DNA from: Osmia lignaria lignaria
Taxonomy: Eukaryota; Arthropoda; Insecta; Hymenoptera; Megachilidae
Length of the DNA: 64,000 nt
Direction: 5' to 3'
Assembly: GCF_051020975.1 (NCBI RefSeq)
Contig: NW_027478161.1
Span: forward strand, 26,386,001-26,450,000
Below the pieces are notes generated by a model. It did not search any database. It was not told the origin of the DNA and saw only the letters and a program-made list of their open reading frames with translations. The first letter of the stretch is position 1, and each line of letters opens with the position of its first letter. Shown here piece by piece: positions 25,061-37,572 of the stretch. The translations under genes and the position numbers were made by a program.

Positions 25061-27066
25061 GAAGCCGCACCAACATAATAGAGATACAGAAACACCGTGG
25101 CCCCTTTCTTTGAGATAACTCTGCACTATTGCGAGCTGTAAATGCCACTTCCAGCTTAGCTGTGCAGAAGAAGAACAACAAGAAGAAGAAATATCTCGAA
25201 ATATGTCCGTCAGGCCCCTTCCCTTGAGATAAATCTGCAAATATCTCGGAAACGAAGCGAGCTATGGCAAAATGTTAAGAGACCTTTTTTGTAGAGAATT
25301 AAGTTTCCTACTTTTTATGTTCTATGATATTTTTTGATCAGATGCGTAGTTCTCGAGATATATCGAGATATTTAAAAGTTCCGAAGCCGCACCAACATAA
25401 TAGAGATACAGAAACACCGTGGCCCCTTTCTTTGAGATAACTCTGCACTAGTGCGAGCCGCAAAAGCCACTTCCAGCTTAGCTGTGCAGAAGAAGAACAA
25501 CAAGAAGAAGAAATATCCCGAAATATGTCCGTCAGGCCCCTTCCCTCGAGATAAATGTGCAAATATCTCGGAAACGAAGCGAGATATGGCAAAATGTTTA
25601 GAGACCTTTTTTGTAGAGAATTAAGTTTCCTACTTTTTATGTTCTATGATATTTTTTGATCAGATGCTTAGTTCTCGAGATATATCAAGATATTTAAAAG
25701 TTCCGAAGCCGCACCAACATAATAGAGATACAGCAACACCGTGGCCCCTTTCTTTCAGATAACTCTGCGCTATTGCGAGCTGGAAACGCCACTTCCAGTT
25801 TAGCTGTGCAGAAGAAGAACAACAAGAAGAAGAAATATCTCGAAATATGTCCGCCAGGCCCCTTCCCTTGAGATAAATCTGCAAATATCTCGGAAACGAA
25901 GCGAGCTATTGCAAAATGTTAAGAGACCTTTTTTGTAGAGAATTAAGTTTCCTACTTTTTATGTTCTATGATATTTTTTGATCAGATGCGTAGTTCTCGA
26001 GATATATCGAGATATTTAAAAGTTCCGAAGCCGCACCAACATAATAGAGATACAGAAACACCGTGGCCCCTTTCTTTGAGATAACTCTGCACTAGTGCGA
26101 GCCGCAAAAGCCACTTCCAGCTTAGCTGTGCAGAAGAAGAACAACAAGAAGAAGAAATATCTCGAAATATGTCCGTCAGGCCCCTTCCCTCGAGATAAAT
26201 CTGCAAATATCTCGGAAACGAAGCGAGCTATGGCAAAATGTTAAGAGACCTTTTTTGTAGAGAATTAAGTTTCCTACTTTTTATGTTCTATGATATTTTT
26301 TGATCATATGCGTAGTTCTCGAGATATATCAAGATATTTAAAAGTTCCGAAGCTGCACCAACATAATAGAGGTACAGAAACACCGTGGCCGCTTTCTTTG
26401 AGATAACTCTGCACTATTGCGAGCTGCAAATGCCACTTCCAGCTTAGATGTGCAGAAGAAGAACAACAAGAAGAAGAAATATCTCGAAATATGTCCGTCA
26501 GGCCCCATCCCTTGAGATAAATCTGCAAATATCTCGGAAACGAAGCGAGCTATGGCAAAATGTTAAGAGACCTTTCTTGTAGAGAATTAAGTTTCCTACT
26601 TTTTATGTTCTATGATATTTTTTGATCAGATGCGTAGTTCTCGAGATATATCAAGATATTTAAAAGTTCCGAAGCCGCACCGACATAATAGAGATACAGA
26701 AACACCGTGGACCCTTTCTTTGAGATAACTCTGCATTATTGCGAGCTGCAAATGCCACTTCCAGCTTAGCTGTGCAGAAGAAGAACAACAAGAAGAAGAA
26801 ATATCTCGAAATATGTCCGTCAGGCCCCTTCCCTTGAGATAAATCTGCAAATATCTCGGAAACGAAGCGAGCTATGGCAAAATGTTAAGAGACCTTTTTT
26901 GTAGAGAATTATGTTTCCTACAATTTATGTTCTATGATATTTTTTGATCAGAAGCGTAGTTTTCGAGATATATCGAGATATTTAAAGGTTCCGAAGCCGC
27001 ACCAACATAATAGAGATACAGAAACACCGTGGCCCCTTTCTTTGAGATAACTCTGCACTATTGCGA
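25061..27066 (+). repeat. Six-monomer unit tandemly duplicated (second copy 26993-28998)
   Basis: The stretches at an offset of 1932 bp match through AAAAGCCAC, AATATCCCG, GATAAATGTGC, GAGATATGGC, GATGCTTAG, CAGCAACACC, GTCCGCCAGG, CTATTGCAAAATG, GATCATATGCG, GGCCGCTTTC, TTAGATGTG, CCCCATCCC, CCTTTCTTG, CACCGACAT and GTGGACCC. I saw no difference between them by eye. The copies overlap by about 74 bp, as expected for a direct tandem duplication of six monomers. Confidence 0.85.
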
Positions 27067-29845
27067 GCTGTAAATGCCACTTCCAGCTTAGCTGTGCAGA
27101 AGAAGAACAACAAGAAGAAGAAATATCTCGAAATATGTCCGTCAGGCCCCTTCCCTTGAGATAAATCTGCAAATATCTCGGAAACGAAGCGAGCTATGGC
27201 AAAATGTTAAGAGACCTTTTTTGTAGAGAATTAAGTTTCCTACTTTTTATGTTCTATGATATTTTTTGATCAGATGCGTAGTTCTCGAGATATATCGAGA
27301 TATTTAAAAGTTCCGAAGCCGCACCAACATAATAGAGATACAGAAACACCGTGGCCCCTTTCTTTGAGATAACTCTGCACTAGTGCGAGCCGCAAAAGCC
27401 ACTTCCAGCTTAGCTGTGCAGAAGAAGAACAACAAGAAGAAGAAATATCCCGAAATATGTCCGTCAGGCCCCTTCCCTCGAGATAAATGTGCAAATATCT
27501 CGGAAACGAAGCGAGATATGGCAAAATGTTTAGAGACCTTTTTTGTAGAGAATTAAGTTTCCTACTTTTTATGTTCTATGATATTTTTTGATCAGATGCT
27601 TAGTTCTCGAGATATATCAAGATATTTAAAAGTTCCGAAGCCGCACCAACATAATAGAGATACAGCAACACCGTGGCCCCTTTCTTTCAGATAACTCTGC
27701 GCTATTGCGAGCTGGAAACGCCACTTCCAGTTTAGCTGTGCAGAAGAAGAACAACAAGAAGAAGAAATATCTCGAAATATGTCCGCCAGGCCCCTTCCCT
27801 TGAGATAAATCTGCAAATATCTCGGAAACGAAGCGAGCTATTGCAAAATGTTAAGAGACCTTTTTTGTAGAGAATTAAGTTTCCTACTTTTTATGTTCTA
27901 TGATATTTTTTGATCAGATGCGTAGTTCTCGAGATATATCGAGATATTTAAAAGTTCCGAAGCCGCACCAACATAATAGAGATACAGAAACACCGTGGCC
28001 CCTTTCTTTGAGATAACTCTGCACTAGTGCGAGCCGCAAAAGCCACTTCCAGCTTAGCTGTGCAGAAGAAGAACAACAAGAAGAAGAAATATCTCGAAAT
28101 ATGTCCGTCAGGCCCCTTCCCTCGAGATAAATCTGCAAATATCTCGGAAACGAAGCGAGCTATGGCAAAATGTTAAGAGACCTTTTTTGTAGAGAATTAA
28201 GTTTCCTACTTTTTATGTTCTATGATATTTTTTGATCATATGCGTAGTTCTCGAGATATATCAAGATATTTAAAAGTTCCGAAGCTGCACCAACATAATA
28301 GAGGTACAGAAACACCGTGGCCGCTTTCTTTGAGATAACTCTGCACTATTGCGAGCTGCAAATGCCACTTCCAGCTTAGATGTGCAGAAGAAGAACAACA
28401 AGAAGAAGAAATATCTCGAAATATGTCCGTCAGGCCCCATCCCTTGAGATAAATCTGCAAATATCTCGGAAACGAAGCGAGCTATGGCAAAATGTTAAGA
28501 GACCTTTCTTGTAGAGAATTAAGTTTCCTACTTTTTATGTTCTATGATATTTTTTGATCAGATGCGTAGTTCTCGAGATATATCAAGATATTTAAAAGTT
28601 CCGAAGCCGCACCGACATAATAGAGATACAGAAACACCGTGGACCCTTTCTTTGAGATAACTCTGCATTATTGCGAGCTGCAAATGCCACTTCCAGCTTA
28701 GCTGTGCAGAAGAAGAACAACAAGAAGAAGAAATATCTCGAAATATGTCCGTCAGGCCCCTTCCCTTGAGATAAATCTGCAAATATCTCGGAAACGAAGC
28801 GAGCTATGGCAAAATGTTAAGAGACCTTTTTTGTAGAGAATTATGTTTCCTACAATTTATGTTCTATGATATTTTTTGATCAGAAGCGTAGTTTTCGAGA
28901 TATATCGAGATATTTAAAGGTTCCGAAGCCGCACCAACATAATAGAGATACAGAAACACCGTGGCCCCTTTCTTTGAGATAACTCTGCACTATTGCGAGC
29001 TGCAAATGCCACTTCCAGCTTAGCTGTGCAGAGGAAGAACAACAAGAAGAAGAAGTATCTCGAAATATGTCCGTCAGGCCCGTTCCTTTGAGCTGAATCT
29101 GCAAATATCTCGGAAACGAAGCGAGCTATGGCAAAATGTTAAGAGACGTTTTTTGTAGTGAATTATGTTCCCTACAATTTATGTTCTATGATATTTTTTG
29201 ATCAGAAGCGTAGTTCTCGAGATATATCAAGATATTTAAAAGTTCCGAAGCAGCACCAACATAATAGAGATACAGAAACACCGTGGCCCCTTTCTCTGAG
29301 ATAACTCTGCACTATTGCGAGCTGTAAATGCCACTTCCAGCTTAGCTGTGCAGAAGAAGAACAACAAGAAGAAGAAATATCTCGAAATATGTCCGGCAGG
29401 CCCCTTCCCTTGAGATATATCTGCAAATATCTCGGAAACGAAGCGAGCTATGGCAAAATGTTAAGATACCTTTTTTGTAGAGAATTATGTTTCCTACAAT
29501 TTATGTTCTATGATATTTTTTGATCAGATGCGTAGTTCTCGAGATATATCAAGATATTTAAAAGTTCCGAAGCCGCACCAACATAATAGAGATACAGAAA
29601 CACCGTGGCCCCTTTCTTTGAGATAACTCTGCACTATTGCGAGCTGCAAATGCCACTTCCAGCTTAGCTGTGCAGAGGAAGAACAACAAGAAGAAGAAAT
29701 ATCTCGAAATATGTCCGTCAGGCCAGTTCCTTTGAGCTGAATCTGCAAATATCTCGGAAACGAAGCGAGCTATGGCAAAATGTTAAGAGACGTTTTTTGT
29801 AGAGAATTATGTTTCCTACAATTTATGTTCTATGATATTTTTTGA

Positions 29846-31690
29846 TCAGAAGCGTAGTTTTCGAGATATATCGAGATATTTAAAAGTTCCGAAGCCGCAC
29901 CAACATAATAGAGATACAGAAACACCGTGGCCCCTTTCTTTGAGATAACTCTGCACTATTGCGACCTGCAAATGCCACTTCCAGCTCAGCTGTGCAGAAG
30001 AAGAACAACAAGAAGAAGAAATATCTCGAAATATGTCCGTCAGGCCCCTTCCCTTGAGATAAATCTGCAAATATCCCGGAAACGAAGCGAGCTATGGCAA
30101 AATGTTAAGAGACCTTTTTTGTAGAGAATTAAGTTTCCTACTTTTTATGTTCTATGATATTTTTTGATCAGATGCGTAGTTCTCGAGATATATCAAGATA
30201 TTTAAAAGTTCCGAAGCCGCACCAACATAATAGAGATACAGAAACACCGTGGCTCCTTTCTTTGAGATAAGTCTGCACTAGTGCGAGCCGCAAATGCCAC
30301 TTCCAGCTTAGCTGTGCAGAAGAAGAACAACAAGAAGAAGAAATATCTCGAAATATGTCCGTCAGGCGCCTTCCCTTGAGATAAATCTGCAAATAACTCG
30401 GAAACGAAGCGAGCTGTGGCAAAATGTTAAGAGACCGTTTTTGTAGAGAATTAAGTTTCCTACTTTTTATGTTCTATGATATTTTTTGATCAGATGCGTA
30501 GTTCTCGAGATATATCAAGATATTTAAAAGTTCCGAAGCCGCACCAACATAATAGAGATACAGAAACACCGTGGCCCCTTTCTTTGAGATAACTCTGCAC
30601 TATTGCGAGCTGTAAATGCCACTTCCAGCTTAGCTGTGCAGAAGAAGAACAACAAGAAAAAGAAATATCTCGAAATATGTCCGTCAGGCCAGTTCCTTTG
30701 AGCTGAATCTGCAAATACCTCGGAAACGAAGCGAGCTATGGCAAAATGTTAAGAGACGTTTTTTGTAGAGAATTATGTTTCCTACAATTTATGTTCTATG
30801 ATATTTTTTGATCAGAAGCGTAGTTTTCGAGATATATCGAGATATTTAAAAGTTCCGAAGCCGCACCAACATAATAGGGATACAGAAACACCGTGGCCCC
30901 TTTCTTTGAGATAACTCTGCACTAGTGCGAGCCGCAAATGCCACTTCCAGCTTAGCTGTGCAGAAGAAGAACAACAAGAAGAAGAAATATCTCGAAATAT
31001 GTCCGTCAGGCCCCTTCCCTTGAGATAAATCTGCAAATATCTCGGAAACGAAGCGAGCTATGGCAAAATGTTAAGAGACCGTTTTTGTAGAGAATTAAGT
31101 TTCCTACTTTTTATGTTCTATGATATTTTTTGATCAGATGCGTAGTTCTCGAGATATATCAAGATATTTAAAAGTTCCGAAGCCGCACCAACATAATAGA
31201 GATACAGAAACACCGTGGCTCCTTTCTTTGAGATAAGTCTGCACTAGTGCGAGCCGCAAATGCCACTTCCAGCTTAGCTGTGCAGAAGAAGAACAACAAG
31301 AAGAAGAAATATCTCGAAATATGTCCGTCAGGCCCCTTTCCTTGAGATAAATCTGCAAATATCTCGGAAACGAAGCGAGCTATGGCAAAATGTTAAGAGA
31401 CCTTTTTTGTAGAGAATTATGTTTCCTACTTTTTATGTTCTATGATATTTTTCGATCAGAGGCGTAGTTCTCGAGATATATCAAGATATTTAAAAGTTCC
31501 GAAGCCGCACCAACATAATAGAGATACAGAAACACCGTGGCCCCTTTCTTTGAGATAACTCTGCACGATTGCGAGCTGGAAATGCCACTTCCAGTTTAGC
31601 TGTGCAGAAGAAGAACAACAAGAAGAAGAAATATCTCGAAATATGTCCGTCTGGCCAGTTCCTTTGAGCTGAATCTGCAAATATCTCGGA
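29846..31690 (+). repeat. Block copied at 35642-37486 (18-monomer offset)
   Basis: Both carry GCGACCTGC, ATATCCCGG, GTGGCTCC, GGCGCC, AATAACTCGG, GCTGTGGC, GACCGTTTTTG, AAGAAAAAGAAATATC, AATACCTCGG, AATAGGGATAC, TTTTTCGATCAGAGGCG and GCACGATTG in the same order. Differences include GCGAGCTGTAAATG versus GCGAGCGGTAAATG, and CCGAAGCC versus CCGAAGCAG near 36975. The match ends near 37490, beside the 1-bp deletion. Confidence 0.8.
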
Positions 31691-32421
31691 AACGAAGCGA
31701 GCTATGGCAAAATGTTAAGAGACGTTTTTTGTAGACAATTATGTTTCCTACAATTTATGTTCTATGATATTTTTTGATCAGATGCGTAGTTCTCGAGATA
31801 TATCAAGATATTTAAAAGTTCCGAAGCCGCACCAACATAATAGAGATACAGAAACACCGTGGCCCCTTTCTTTGAGATAACTCTGCACTAGTGCGAGCTG
31901 CAAATGCCACTTCCAGCTTAGCTGTGCAGAGGAAGAACAACAAGAAGAAGAAATATCTCGAAATATGTCCGTCAGGCCAGTTCCTTTGAGCTGAATCTGC
32001 AAATATCTCGGAAACGAAGCGAGCTATGGCAAAATGTTAAGAGACGTTTTTTGTAGAGAATTATGTCTCCTACAATTTATGTTCTATGATATTTTTTGAT
32101 CAGAAGCGTAGTTTTCGAGATATATCGAGATATTTAAAAGTTCCGAAGCCGCACCAACATAATAGAGATACAGAAACACCGTGGCCCCTTTCTTTGAGAT
32201 AACTCTGCACTATTGCGACCTGCAAATGCCACTTCCAGCTCAGCTGTGCAGAAGAAGAACAACAAGAAGAAGAAATATCTCGAAATATGTCCGTCAGGCC
32301 CCTTCCCTTGAGATAAATCTGCAAATATCTCGGAAACGAAGCGAGCTATGGCAAAATGTTAAGAGACCTTTTTTGTAGAGAATTAAGTTTCCTACTTTTT
32401 ATGTTCTATGATATTTTTTGA

Positions 32422-33040
32422 TCAGATGCGTAGTTCTCGAGATATATCAAGATATTTAAAAGTTCCGAAGCCGCACCAACATAATAGAGATACAGAAACA
32501 CCGTGGCCCCTTTCTTTGAGATAACTCTGCACTAGTGCGAGCCGCAGATGCCACTTCCAGCTTAGCTGTGCAGAAGAAGAACAACAAGAAGAAGAAATAT
32601 CTCGAAATATGTCCGTCAGGCCCCTTCCCTTGAGATAAATCTGCAAATATCTCGGAAACGAAGCGAGCTATGGCAAAATGTTAAGAGACCGTTTTTGTAG
32701 AGAATTAAGTTTCCTACTTTTTATGTTCTATGATATTTTTTGATCAGATGCGTAGTTCTCGAGATATATCAAGATATTTAAAAGTTCCGAAGCCGCACCA
32801 ACATAATAGAGATACAGAAACACCGTGGCTCCTTTCTTTGAGATAAGTCTGCACTAGTGCGAGCCGCAAATGCCACTTCCAGCTTAGCTGTGCAGAAGAA
32901 GAACAACAAGAAGAAGAAATATCTCGAAACATGTCCGTCAGGCGCCTTCCCTTGAGATAAATCTGCAAATAACTCGGAAACGAAGCGAGCTATTGCAAAA
33001 TGTTAAGAGACCTTTTTTGTAGAAAATTAGGTTTCCCACT
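32422..33040 (+). repeat. Two-monomer block copied at 37573-38190
   Basis: Both carry GAGCCGCAGATGCC, GACCGTTTTTG, GTGGCTCC, GATAAGTCTGC, CGAAACATGTCC, GGCGCC, AATAACTCGG, CTATTGCAAAATG and GTAGAAAATTAGG. The offset is 5151 bp, that is 16 monomers minus the single deleted base. Confidence 0.8.
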
Positions 33041-36000
33041 TTTTATGTTCTATGATATTTTTTGATCAGATGCGTAGTTCTCGAGATATATCAAGATATT
33101 TAAAAGTTCCGAAGCCGCACCAACATAATAGAGATACAGAAACACCGTGGCCCCTTTCTTTGAGATAACTCTGCACTAGTGCGAGCTGTAAATGCCACTT
33201 CCAGCTTATCTGTGCAGAAGAAGAACAACAAGAAGAAGAAATATCTCGAAATATGTCCGTCAGGCCCCTTCCCTTGAGATATATCTGCAAATATCTCGGA
33301 CACGAAGCGAGCTATGGCAAAATGTTAAGAGACCTTTTTTGTAGAGAATTATGTTTCCTACAATTTATGTTCTATGATATTTTTTGATCAGAAGCGTAGT
33401 TCTCGAGATATATCAAGATATTTAAAAGTTCCGAAGCCGCACCAACATAATAGAGATACAGAAACACCGTGGCCCCTTTCTTTGAGATAACTCTGCACTA
33501 GTGCGAGCCGCAAATGCCACTTCCAGCTTAGCTGTGCAGAAGAAGAACAACAAGAAGAAGAAATATCTCGAAATATGTCCGTCAGGCCCCTGCCCTTGAG
33601 ATATATCTGCAAATATCTTGGAAACGAAGCGAGCTATGGCAAAACGTTAAAAGACCTTTTTTGTAGAGAATTATGTTTCCTACAATTTATGTTGTATGAT
33701 ATTTTTTGATCAGATGCGTAGTTCTCGAGATATATCAAGATATTTAAAAGTTCCGAAACCGCACCAGCATAACAGAGATACAGAAACACCGTGGCCCCTT
33801 TCATTGAGATAACTCTGCACTAGTGCGAGCCGCAAATGCCGCTTCCAGCTTAGCTGTGCAGAAGAAGAACAACAAGAAGAAGAAATATCTCGAAATATGT
33901 CCGTCAGGCCCCTTCCCTTGAGATAAATCTGCAAATATCTCGGAAACGAAGCGAGCTATGGCAAAATGTTAAGAGACCGTTTTTGTAGAGAATTAAGTTT
34001 CCTACTTTTTATGTTGTATGATATTTTTTGATCAGATGCGTAGTTCTCGAGATATATCAAGATATTTAACAGTTCCGAAGCCGCACCAACATAATAGAGA
34101 TACAGAAACACCGTGGCTCCTTTCTTTGAGATAAGTCTGCACTAGTGCGAGCCGCAAATGCCACTTCCAGCTTAGCTGTGCAGAAGAAGAACAACAAGAA
34201 GAAGAAATATCTCGAAATATGTCCGTCAGGCGCCTTCCCTTGAGATAAATCTGCAAATAACTCGGAAACGAAGCGAGCTATTGCAAAATGTTAAGAGACC
34301 TTTTTTGTAGAAAATTAGGTTTCCTACTTTTTATGTTCTATGATATTTTTTGATCAGATGCGTAGTTCTCGAGATATATCAAGATATTTAAAAGTTCCGA
34401 AGCCGCACCAACATAATAGAGATACAGAAACACCGTGGCCCCTTTCTTTGAGATAACTCTGCACTAGTGCGAGCCGCAAATGCCACTTCCAGCTTAGCTG
34501 TGCAGAAGAAGAACAACAAGAAGAAGAAATATCTCGAAATATGTCCGTCAGGCCCCTGCCCTTGAGATATATCTGCAAATATCTTGGAAACGAAGCGAGC
34601 TATGGCAAAATGTTAAGAGACCTTTTTTGTAGAGAATTATGTTTCCTACAATTTATGTTCTATGATATTTTTTGATCAGATGCGTAGTTCTCGAGATATA
34701 TCAAGATATTTAAAAGTTCCGAAACCGCACCAGCATAACAGAGATACAGAAACACCGTGGCCCCTTTCTTTGAGATAACTCTGCACTAGTGCGAGCCGCA
34801 AATGCCGCTTCCAGCTTAGCTGTGCAGAAGAAGAACAACAAGAAGAAGAAATATCTCGAAATATGTCCGTCCGGCCCCTTCCCTTGAGATAAATCTGCAA
34901 ATATCTCGGAAACGAAGCGAGCTATGGCAAAATGTTAAGAGACCTTTTTTGTAGAGAATTAAGTTTGCTACTTTTTATGTTGTATGATATTTTTTGATCA
35001 GATGCGTAGTTCTCGAGATATATCAAGATATTTAAAAGTTCCGAAGCCGCACCAACATAATAGAGATACAGAAACACCGTGGCCCCTTTCTTTGAGATAA
35101 CTCTGCACTATTGCGAGCTGCAAATGCCACTTCCAGCTTAGCTGTGCAGAGGAAGAACAACAAGAAGAAGAAGTATCTCGAAATATGTCCGTCAGGCCCG
35201 TTCCTTTGAGCTGAATCTGCAAATATCTCGGAAACGAAGCGAGCTATGGCAAAATGTTAAGAGACGTTTTTTGTAGAGAATTAAGTTTCCTACTTTTTAT
35301 GTTCTATGATATTTTTCGATCAGAGGCGTAGTTCTCGAGATATATCAAGATATTTAAAAGTTCCGAAGCCGCACCAACATAATAGAGATACAGAAACACC
35401 GTGGCCCCTTTCTTTGAGATAACTCTGCACGATTGCGAGCTGGAAATGCCACTTCCAGTTTAGCTGTGCAGAAGAAGAACAACAAGAAGAAGAAATATCT
35501 CGAAATATGTCCGTCAGGCCAGTTCCTTTCAGCTGAATCTGCAAATATCTCGGAAACGAAGCGAGCTATGGCAAAATGTTAAGAAACGTTTTTTGTAGAG
35601 AATTATGTTTCCTACAATTTATGTTCTATGATATTTTTTGATCAGAAGCGTAGTTTTCGAGATATATCGAGATATTTAAAAGTTCCGAAGCCGCACCAAC
35701 ATAATAGAGATACAGAAACACCGTGGCCCCTTTCTTTGAGATAACTCTGCACTATTGCGACCTGCAAATGCCACTTCCAGCTCAGCTGTGCAGAAGAAGA
35801 ACAACAAGAAGAAGAAATATCTCGAAATATGTCCGTCAGGCCCCTTCCCTTGAGATAAATCTGCAAATATCCCGGAAACGAAGCGAGCTATGGCAAAATG
35901 TTAAGAGACCTTTTTTGTAGAGAATTAAGTTTCCTACTTTTTATGTTCTATGATATTTTTTGATCAGATGCGTAGTTCTCGAGATATATCAAGATATTTA

Positions 36001-37251
36001 AAAGTTCCGAAGCCGCACCAACATAATAGAGATACAGAAACACCGTGGCTCCTTTCTTTGAGATAAGTCTGCACTAGTGCGAGCCGCAAATGCCACTTCC
36101 AGCTTAGCTGTGCAGAAGAAGAACAACAAGAAGAAGAAATATCTCGAAATATGTCCGTCAGGCGCCTTCCCTTGAGATAAATCTGCAAATAACTCGGAAA
36201 CGAAGCGAGCTGTGGCAAAATGTTAAGAGACCGTTTTTGTAGAGAATTAAGTTTCCTACTTTTTATGTTCTATGATATTTTTTGATCAGATGCGTAGTTC
36301 TCGAGATATATCAAGATATTTAAAAGTTCCGAAGCCGCACCAACATAATAGAGATACAGAAACACCGTGGCCCCTTTCTTTGAGATAACTCTGCACTATT
36401 GCGAGCGGTAAATGCCACTTCCAGCTTAGCTGTGCAGAAGAAGAACAACAAGAAAAAGAAATATCTCGAAATATGTCCGTCAGGCCAGTTCCTTTGAGCT
36501 GAATCTGCAAATACCTCGGAAACGAAGCGAGCTATGGCAAAATGTTAAGAGACGTTTTTTGTAGAGAATTATGTTTCCTACAATTTATGTTCTATGATAT
36601 TTTTTGATCAGAAGCGTAGTTTTCGAGATATATCGAGATATTTAAAAGTTCCGAAGCCGCACCAACATAATAGGGATACAGAAACACCGTGGCCCCTTTC
36701 TTTGAGATAACTCTGCACTAGTGCGAGCCGCAAATGCCACTTCCAGCTTAGCTGTGCAGAAGAAGAACAACAAGAAGAAGAAATATCTCGAAATATGTCC
36801 GTCAGGCCCCTTCCCTTGAGATAAATCTGCAAATATCTCGGAAACGAAGCGAGCTATGGCAAAATGTTAAGAGACCGTTTTTGTAGAGAATTAAGTTTCC
36901 TACTTTTTATGTTCTATGATATTTTTTGATCAGATGCGTAGTTCTCGAGATATATCAAGATATTTAAAAGTTCCGAAGCAGCACCAACATAATAGAGATA
37001 CAGAAACACCGTGGCTCCTTTCTTTGAGATAAGTCTGCACTAGTGCGAGCCGCAAATGCCACTTCCAGCTTAGCTGTGCAGAAGAAGAACAACAAGAAGA
37101 AGAAATATCTCGAAATATGTCCGTCAGGCCCCTTCCCTTGAGATAAATCTGCAAATATCTCGGAAACGAAGCGAGCTATGGCAAAATGTTAAGAGACCTT
37201 TTTTGTAGAGAATTATGTTTGCTACTTTTTATGTTCTATGATATTTTTCGA

Positions 37252-37572
37252 TCAGAGGCGTAGTTCTCGAGATATATCAAGATATTTAAAAGTTCCGAAG
37301 CCGCACCAACATAATAGAGATACAGAAACACCGTGGCCCCTTTCTTTGAGATAACTCTGCACGATTGCGAGCTGGAAATGCCACTTCCAGTTTAGCTGTG
37401 CAGAAGAAGAACAACAAGAAGAAGAAATATCTCGAAATATGTCCGTCAGGCCAGTTCCTTTGAGCTGAATCTGCAAATATCTCGGAAACGAAGCGAGCTA
37501 TGGCAAAATGTTAAGAGACCTTTTTTGTAGAGAATAAATTTCCTACTTTTTATGTTCTATGATATTTTTTGA
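37252..37572 (+). repeat. 321-bp monomer with the only net length change in the array
   Basis: At 37531-37541 the sequence reads AGAATAAATTT where other alpha tails read AGAATTAAGTTT. One T is missing and a G is replaced by A. Every other monomer start in the window is spaced exactly 322 bases. The monomer is also a hybrid: its body is the beta form shared with 31456 and 35320, while its tail (GACCTTTTTTG and CTACTTTTTATG) is alpha, matching the tail that precedes 32422. Confidence 0.9.
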
